DNA from: Elymus sibiricus
Lineage: Eukaryota; Streptophyta; Magnoliopsida; Poales; Poaceae
Assembly: GCA_039707655.1 (NCBI GenBank)
Contig: CM077670.1
Location: 142,394,001 to 142,458,000, forward strand
Length of the DNA: 64,000 nucleotides
Reading direction: 5' to 3'
The translations under genes were made by a program, and so were the position numbers. The notes under the pieces were generated by a model. That model had not been told where the DNA came from. It ran no database searches and saw only the letters and a list, made by a program, of their open reading frames with translations. Below are positions 57,635-64,000 of the stretch, piece by piece; the first letter of the stretch is position 1; every line of letters begins with the position of its first letter.

Positions 57635-59237
57635 CGGCAGGGTGGGAGAGCGGCATTGGCCTGAGGATTCGCCTCATGAGGTTGGTCGCGCTAGGCGGCC
57701 TCGCGAGGCTGGTCGCGCCAGCCCTGGTGGAAGTTGCCGTTGCCGCTGCGGCCGTCCCAATGGTTGCTGCCGCAGCCACATCTGTGGCCGGCGCCACGGC
57801 CATTGCGGTCGTCTCGGCGGCCTTGGCGCTCGTCGCGGAGCAGCGTGAGCTCCTGGCAGTCCTCGGTGCTGTAGGAGCGCACGTTATGGTAGGCGCAGAG
57901 TGGCCGGCTGTCTTTCCTAGGCTCGTCGCGGTCACGGCCACGCTTCTGCTCGGGCTCGCCGCTAGCACAGCAGGGCCCTTGCGCTTGGCGTCCTTGTTCT
58001 TGGTCTGGGCGGCATCGAGCGCCGCGTCGGGGTCGTTGTGGACGAAGAGGCGACCTTCCTCAGCCTTGGCGCACTTATCAGCGAGCTCGGGCAGCTCAAG
58101 TACTGAGTCAAGTTCACCGTTGATGGCGAGCTTCTCATGCATCTTGTGGTCCTTGATGCCGGTGGAGAAAGCAGAGATGACGGCTGCGTTGGAGGCGCGC
58201 CTGATCTTGTTGCGCACTTAGCTGAAGTGCTGGATGTACTTGCGGAGGGTCTTGTCTGGGTGCTGCCGCACATGCCGCAGGTCGTTGATGGTGAGGGAGT
58301 GGTCCTGCGTGCCCTTGAAGTTGGCGACGAACTGGCTGCAGAGCTCGGCCCACGATGAGATGGAGGCCTCGGGGAGGTTCATGAGCTAGGAGCGCGGGCC
58401 GTCCTTGAGGGCCATGGGGAACCAGTTCGCCATGACCTTGTGGGTCACCGTTCGTCGCCTCGACGCTCAGCGCGTAGAGCTGAAGGAACTCCGCAGGGTT
58501 GGGGTGCCGTTGTAGCGTGGAGGCAGCTCAGGCTTGGACTTCACAGGCCACACCACGCGACGCAGCTCGCGAGTGAAGGCACGGCAGCCCACACCGCTTG
58601 AGGGGACGCCGCCAATGAGGGCGGCGTGGTTTTGACGCCCCGCCGCCGCGACCTCCTGAACGGCCTGGTCCTGGCACTGGCGCTGCCGCTCGAGGAGTAC
58701 TCGCGCATCAGGGGGTGCGCGTCGGATGATCTGGCAGCAGGCCTTGTCTCGGACCGGCAAGGACGCGCCACGGGACGGCTCACGTGCCCGCGCGTTGCGC
58801 TGGGGCCTGCCATGCTCGTCGCGCAGAGGAGGTGGCGGGGGAGCGCCGTGTGCCAGGTCCCCAGCATGAAACGGTAGAGGGCGGAGCGAGTGGGAAGGCA
58901 CCGGAGCGTCCCCGGCGGCGTTGACGAGCTCGGTGATGCGACCAAGCCAGGCGTCGTAGCCGGCGTCAGCTGGACGGTAGCGGAGCAGCTCGCGCGCCAT
59001 GAGCAGCGCGGCCTACAGGTTCGGTGTCCCACAGTGGGCGAGGGAGGAGGCCATGGCGGTGTGGCCGTTCGCCTGCACTGAGTGGTGCAAGGAGGAGTCC
59101 TACTGCTCACGGGCAGCGGGGTCGGTGGCGGCAGCAGCTTCGGCGTCGAGGCGGCGGCGATTGCCGCGGGCCACCGGCTCCGTCTGAGCCACACGGCCAG
59201 CCCTGCGCTCAGCGCGCTCGCGGCGTGCGTCGGCCAT
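57635..59237 (-). pseudogene. gag of element B
   Basis: ATG 59237 begins MADARRERAERRAGRVAQ, nearly as in NE. Stops at two early positions, and a frameshift near 58500. Gag core VMANWFPMALKDGPRS-stop and SQFVANFKGTQDHSL. The linker keeps CAG in LDAAQTKNKD (58007-58005), where NE has TAG. It continues to a G/N-rich region and ends at the inversion junction near 57635; protease and everything downstream are missing. Confidence 0.75.
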
Positions 59238-59301
59238 GAGGCTGGGGGAACGGAGGGCGGAGCGGGAGAATAGTAGTGCACCCCTACCTGCCGCGCCAAA
59301 A

Positions 59302-60194
59302 TGTCAGAAGTGGGGCTCCGGGGACCCAAAGGTTCGAACACTGGGATGAGCTCGTTCTACCTCTCTACTCCTACCACGGCCAAGCTACGGCAAGGCTATG
59401 ACGAGAGCGTGCTGGCGCCGAGCGGATAGTGGACTCTGCGGTTACCCAGGTTCGGGCCACCTTGCGGTGTAAAACCCTACTCCTGCTTGTGGTTGGGATT
59501 GCAATTGGCAAGAGAGTGTTCTCGCGTACAAGGTGGAGAGGAGGGAAGAATCGGTCGGGTCCCTACCACAACGGCAGCACTGTCCCTTTATACCCGCCTT
59601 GGTCCTCTTCCCCCTTGAAAACTTAGGCGGGAAGGGTTGCCACACTTGGCGGTTTTGAAAGGGGACAGGCGCTCAGGCTATCCTCATTAAAGGTGGCCTT
59701 CGCCTGCCCAAGCATGATCCATGACGCGCCGGTGGGCTCGGTGATGACCTCCGCCCTGCGCGCCCGCCGTCTTGGTCTTCTTTCGCCGATCGGGCAACCT
59801 TTGGGGTTGCTTTGGGGAGTAGACTGCTGGCCTTGCTCCCTTAACTCCAAAGAGGAAACCATCCTCATCCGCGCCTGCTGGTGCGGCCTCTGTCATCACA
59901 CGTCGCCGCGTGCGTCACCCACATGATGGGCACAAGACCGCGCGGCCGAGCCAAATAGCCTCCGTCTTGGGCGCCTTCAGGAGGCCGCCTCGCGAGAGGG
60001 CCTCGCGAGGCCGTTGGTGAAGATGCCGAGCCTTGCTCCCCCACTCCCTGAGGAGGGGGCCTCAGGAGGCCAAGGCCTCATGAGGAGTCTTGGTGAGATG
60101 GTCGATGATGACGGCCTACTGGGCCCACGCCAGGCGTTGCACCCTGGGCCAAAGGCAGACGGGTCTGGATACCCTGGGTTCCACGGGCCCAACA
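59302..60194 (-). repeat. 5' LTR of element B
   Basis: 893 bp, TGTCAGAAGTGGGGC to GGGCCCAACA in plus reading; a TATA box on the minus strand (GGGTATAAAGGG near 59581-59592). Exact CCTCGCGAGG at 60001-60010. Similar to the NE LTRs, less so to A. Confidence 0.85.
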
Positions 60195-62880
60195 TACACC
60201 TCCTGGCCTTGTCCTGGCAATGCGACCTGACATACCAGCGACGGTTGTTGCCCGCCAGGGGACTGGGTCCTGACGACGTAGAGCATCAAGGCAAGCAAAG
60301 AAAGGAAAATAGGCCCCGTGAGGGGACCTCACGAGGAAGCATACATTGCAGCAAATCATAAGTACTTAAACAAAAGACATTGTTTTTCACGCCCCCACGG
60401 GGCTACGTTGATCTGGCACAGGTAAAAGAGAGGACCTAGGAGGTTGCGGCGTCACCGTCATCGCCATCGCCGCCTTCGCCGTCGTCACGCTCGACTCCAC
60501 TGGAGCTCTCACTGTTGCTGTGGGAGAAATTCACGAGCAGGGCGTCCAGGTGCTCCTCCACCGCCTGTCTGAGGCCGTCGCGGAGCTCCTCAGGCACGGG
60601 GGCTATCACCCTGTCGAAGTCGAAGTTGCGGTCGGTGTGGAGGAGATGGCTGAAGATGCGCATCGCCGCCTGGAAGAGGAGGTCGCGGCATTCGTCTTCA
60701 ATGACGCCATTCACCCTCTTGGCTCCCGCCTCGAGCCACTCCACGAGCTTGGTGAAGAAGTCGAGGTAGCTGGTGTCGTGGGTCTCGCGAGGGCCCTCGA
60801 GCCTCTCCTTGTAGATGGTGGCCAGGGCACCGCGGGCCCAAACCTGGAGGGAGTGGAACATCTTGGCGCGCTCGTGCTGTCGCCCCCGTGCCCGGTCCGC
60901 CTCCAGCCTCGCCTGCTCGATGACATTGCAGACACCGCTCACCTGCTGCTGGAGGGAGGCCAGCTCTGCCTCGGTGTCGGCCTCGGCCTGCAGCGCGGTC
61001 TTCCGCCGGTTCTCCGCCTCCGTCAGGACTTCCTTGATGCCCTTAATCTCCTTCTAGAACTCCTTGCGCTTCTTCTTGAAGCAGTCCTCGTGGGTCTTCA
61101 GCTTCTTGCTGTGCTCAGTGACGAGCGCCAGGCAGTTCTTCTCTACCTTCGCATCGGTGTCCTCCTGGGCCTTCTTCTCCTTGCCTTCTATCTAGGCGTT
61201 GGCCTTCTCCATGCGCTTGTTATAGGCGTCCTGGGCGGCAGCCACCTGGCGGTCCAACGTCTCCAGGCGCTCGCGCTCCGCGGCTCCTCGGTCATCGTCC
61301 GCGCGAGCTCCCGTTCATGGATTGCGAGGTCCGGATCGCGGGCCGCGAGCTCCTCTTCACTGGCGGTGATGGCGCTCTCCCGCATCTGGAACAGCTGCTC
61401 CTGTGTGGCGTGCTGCTCTCGGAGCACCCTTGTGCGGGCCTCCGCCTCCTCACGGCGTTTGCCGGCCGCGTCTGCCTCTCGGAGGGCGCTCTCGAAGACC
61501 TCCTTCGCCTCGGTGGCGGACTTCTCGCGTTTCTCCCACACGGCCTCATCTTGGCACCGGCTCAGCTTGACGGCGACGTTGAGTCGGCGCCACCCCTCAG
61601 CAAGGCGTAGGCGCTCCTCGGCAAGGCGCGCCTCCACTTCCTGGAACTCCGCCTCGAGCTGGCCCAGAGCCCCCGTGGCACTCCGTAGGACTACGCACCT
61701 GAGCAGGGTGCGGCTGCGCATGAGCGTTAGTGCCCATGCCAGATCTGACTCCTCGCCGCCCTCCGCCGTCACGGCCTGGGAAGGCCCCGCATCATTCATC
61801 AGGAGTGGGGGGCTCGCCGTAGTCTCCTCCCCCTCTTGCCGCGGTGGCGCGTTCCACGGGCTTGTCGCGCCTGCGGCGGGAACCTCACGCACCGGCGAGT
61901 GCTGGGGGCTTCCCGAGGCGCCTCCGGCGTCTACGGTGCTCGGCGGTGGAGTCGGCGCCTCCGTCTCCGTCATCACTACGTCCGCCTCCGCGGCAGGCAC
62001 CTCGGGAGCTGTGGCGCCTCCTCCGGAGGCCATCTCCCGAGGCTCGGTGCCCTTGGCCTCCGGAGCCGCACTCGCGTGCGGCTCCAAAGGAAACACATGC
62101 TCCTTCTCCGCCTCCGCATGCTCCATTTCAGCATCAGAGCGGCGAGCGGCCTCTTCACGCCCCTCGGCACCTGCGGCAGGCGTCAGGGTCCCCTTCGAGC
62201 CAGGGGTCCTCTTCGTCTTCTTATTCTTCTTCGTGGATGCCCTGTGCGAAGCAAGGCCTCAGCCCCAAACGGCGAGGCGAATGCAAAACGAAAGGGGGTA
62301 AGTTAGATACTTACTCGTCATTGGCAACCCACTTCCTCTTCTTTAGGACCAACGGTGGGCAGTCCTCGCTGTCGCCCTCGCGAGGCTTCCCCGCGGGGCT
62401 ACCTCCCGAGGCGGCCCCCCGAGACTCGGTCGCCCCGCCCTTGACATCGTCCTTCTCGGCGGGGGGCTCGATCGCCCCACCACCCGCGCCGGTCTCCTCC
62501 GCGGGGGGGCTCGTGCCCCCACTGCTGGTGTCAATCTCCTCCAGGCGCGGCTCGCCAGCCACTACACTGGTACTCCCTTCGCCCCCGCACTAGCAGGTTG
62601 GGAGGGCTCAACCCTGAATCGGGCGTCGTCGTCATCGTCGTCGTCGTCCTCGAGGTCGTAGATGAGTTGGCGGTGGGTCCGCGAGGCGGGACCGCCATCG
62701 CTCCCATCCGTGTCACCCCTCGAGGACTTGGCGTCATCCAGGTCCCCCGAGCCGGGAACCACTACGAACGGGTTCTCACGAGGCCCCTCATGGCCCTCCG
62801 GCACGAGGCCCCACTCGTCAAAGATTAGCATCTCCATGACCAGCTTTTCGGTCTCCTCGTAGCGGTACAGCGGGATGAAA
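60195..62880 (+). mobile_element. Fragment C: antisense-gene part of a plus-strand Tat-like element
   Basis: It aligns in reverse with 42680-45210 of NE, so the parent element runs on the plus strand, opposite to B next to it. It contains part of the pol/antisense spacer (60195-60435, including the reverse of the CCAGCGACGG region at 45160) and most of the antisense gene. Truncated on the right by a copia LTR. Confidence 0.65.
60436..62880 (-). pseudogene. Antisense accessory gene of fragment C, 5'-truncated
   Basis: On the minus strand: IPLYRYEETEKLVMEMLIFD (compare FHYEEMAELVKEMPLFD in NE), an acidic stretch (YDLEDDDDDDDD), RKWVANDE, an intron starting GTAAGTATC at the same place as in NE (donor at 62313-62312), a KKNKKTKRT patch, a long coiled coil (62126-61188) and the conserved end HTDRNFDFDRVIAPVPEELR, terminating in an acidic tail at 60436. 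Stops: TAG at 61194-61192, where NE keeps CAG, and TAG near 61057; frameshift near 61290. Divergent from NE in sequence but co-linear, indicating past selection on the protein. The PF04195 part is lost. Confidence 0.7.
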
Positions 62881-62884
62881 GCAC

Positions 62885-64000
62885 ATTTGCTCCCTTGGTG
62901 GTTTTGGTAATTTACAACAACATATATCTCATTGAACTAATAAACATTCAAGTGAAAGATTTCAGGAAGTTCAATGATTGGCATGGCAAGGACTAGGAAT
63001 GTGGACCCTTCAAAATGCTAAGAACATATATTGGCAAAAGTTCAAGACTCTTCATTTTTGGTTTAGTGATCCAAGATCACATTGAGTCCATAGGAAAGCC
63101 AATACTATTAAAAGGGGGTGAGGTTTTGTTAATGATCTAATTGCTCAAGTGCTCAATGATATTGCACCAAAACCCTCAGCTACTTCCTTCATTCAAATCT
63201 GTCCAAAACCCTAAAAGCCAACTCGGTTCCACCGAATCACTCTCATCCGGACACACCGAGTTCATCAAGACAGTGCCACTTGCCAAACCCTAACAAATTG
63301 GATCCACCGATATGGATCTCGGTCTCACCGAGATGGGTGACCATCTTTCTGTTGCCTAGTTGCAATTATTTCGGTCTCACCGAAATTGCACTCAGTAACA
63401 CCGAGATGGAGTGACCAAGTTTCTGGTGCCAAGTTGCATCATTTCGGTCTCACCGAGATTATGCAATCAGTGCCACTGAGACTGGGTCTAGCCCATACCA
63501 TTGCACATCGGTTGCTTCGAGATGTTCCATCCGGTCCCACCGAAACTTCAAACGTTCATATCTTTGCTCAAGTCGGTCTCACCGAGATTCTGGTTTCGGT
63601 GCCACCGATTTTGGTCAAATGTGTGTGTAGGGTGTTGCTTTCCACCATTTGAACCTTGATTTCTAGCCTTTCCCAACTTGCTTTCCACTCAAATCTTTCT
63701 TCCACCATAGCCAAATCTATGAGGAAGTTCTTGAGTGTTGGGGAGACTATCATTTGAAGCACAAGAGCAAGGAGTTCATCATCAACACACCATCTATTAC
63801 CCTTTGGAGAGTGGTGTCTCCTAGATTGGTTAGGTGTCACTTGGGAGCCTCCAAGATCATGTGGAGTTGAACCAAGGAGTTTGTAAGGGCAAGGAGATCG
63901 CCTACTTCGTGAAGATCTACCCCAAGTGAGGCTAGTCCTTCGTGGACGTAAGCCATGGTGGAATAGGCAAGGTTGCTTCTTCGTGGACCCTTTGTGGGTG
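62885..64000 (+). repeat. copia LTR, fourth copy, incomplete at window end
   Basis: Starts near 62885 (CCCTTGGTGGTTTTGGTAAT) and runs off the window; co-linear with 32328-33500 but more divergent. It holds the densest set of TCGGTCTCACCGA words (63319, 63371, 63444, 63573 and variants). The reading starts inside the antisense gene of fragment C, so it is probably inserted there. Confidence 0.75.

Noticed and set aside
60520..62301. 593-codon plus-strand ORF, the longest open frame in the window
   Set aside because: It is the mirror of the coiled-coil part of the minus-strand antisense gene of fragment C. The minus frame shows heptads and similarity to NE; the plus frame is Leu/Ala/Arg-rich with no domain.

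Overview
The window is repeat-dense nuclear DNA of a large-genome grass, most likely wheat, barley or a close Triticeae relative. The call rests on recognisable family signatures: an Angela/WIS/BARE-1-type copia LTR and leader, two Sukkula-like (LARD) long LTRs, and several Tat-lineage gypsy elements carrying an extra antisense gene. I see no intact host gene, no tRNA or rRNA gene and no prokaryotic feature. Every coding region found is a transposon gene, and all carry stops, frameshifts or truncations.

Layout. 1-3239: 5' end of a minus-strand Angela-like copia element (gag start, leader, PBS, LTR), inserted in a Sukkula-like LTR whose 3' part is 3240-5077. 5078-17274: a CACTA-like region with several decayed ORFs (proline/alanine-rich minus-strand ORF, a helical ORF, an ORF ending in a SUMO-interaction-like motif, a B3-like ORF), a 505-bp tandem array and other tandem repeats; it contains a 4,326-bp solo Sukkula-like LTR (11363-15688) with TSD CAATA. 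17742-27546: a non-autonomous Tat-like gypsy element, here called H (gag-protease on minus, antisense gene on plus), split by a deleted gypsy element A (20200-23407, TSD ATAGC). 27547-34465: a rearranged copia cluster, two LTR-gag arms in inverted orientation around a plus-strand pol, the pol itself split by a 1,430-bp solo LTR (30510-31939, TSD GCTTT). 34466-54800: a second non-autonomous Tat-like element, H2, split by a nearly complete 12.4-kb Tat element NE (40629-53038, TSD GCCGA) with gag, protease, RT, two RNase H regions, integrase and an antisense gene. 54801-57437: a second copy of the inverted copia junction. 57438-60194: a gypsy gag plus LTR (B) with an inverted LTR scrap. 60195-62880: an antisense-gene fragment (C) of opposite orientation. 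62885-64000: another copia LTR.

Relative order of events can be read from the nesting: NE is younger than H2; A is younger than H; the 30510-31939 LTR is younger than the copia pol; H and H2 interrupt copia gag; Angela is younger than the first Sukkula-like LTR.

The strongest observations are: a conserved intron-containing antisense gene in four Tat-type copies; reciprocal CAG/TAG differences between copies, which point to methylation-linked decay; a CCTCGCGAGG palindrome dispersed through the coding and non-coding parts of the NE-type gypsy family; the same inverted copia junction at two loci 27 kb apart; and a CACTA-like region carrying B3-like and SIM-like ORFs.
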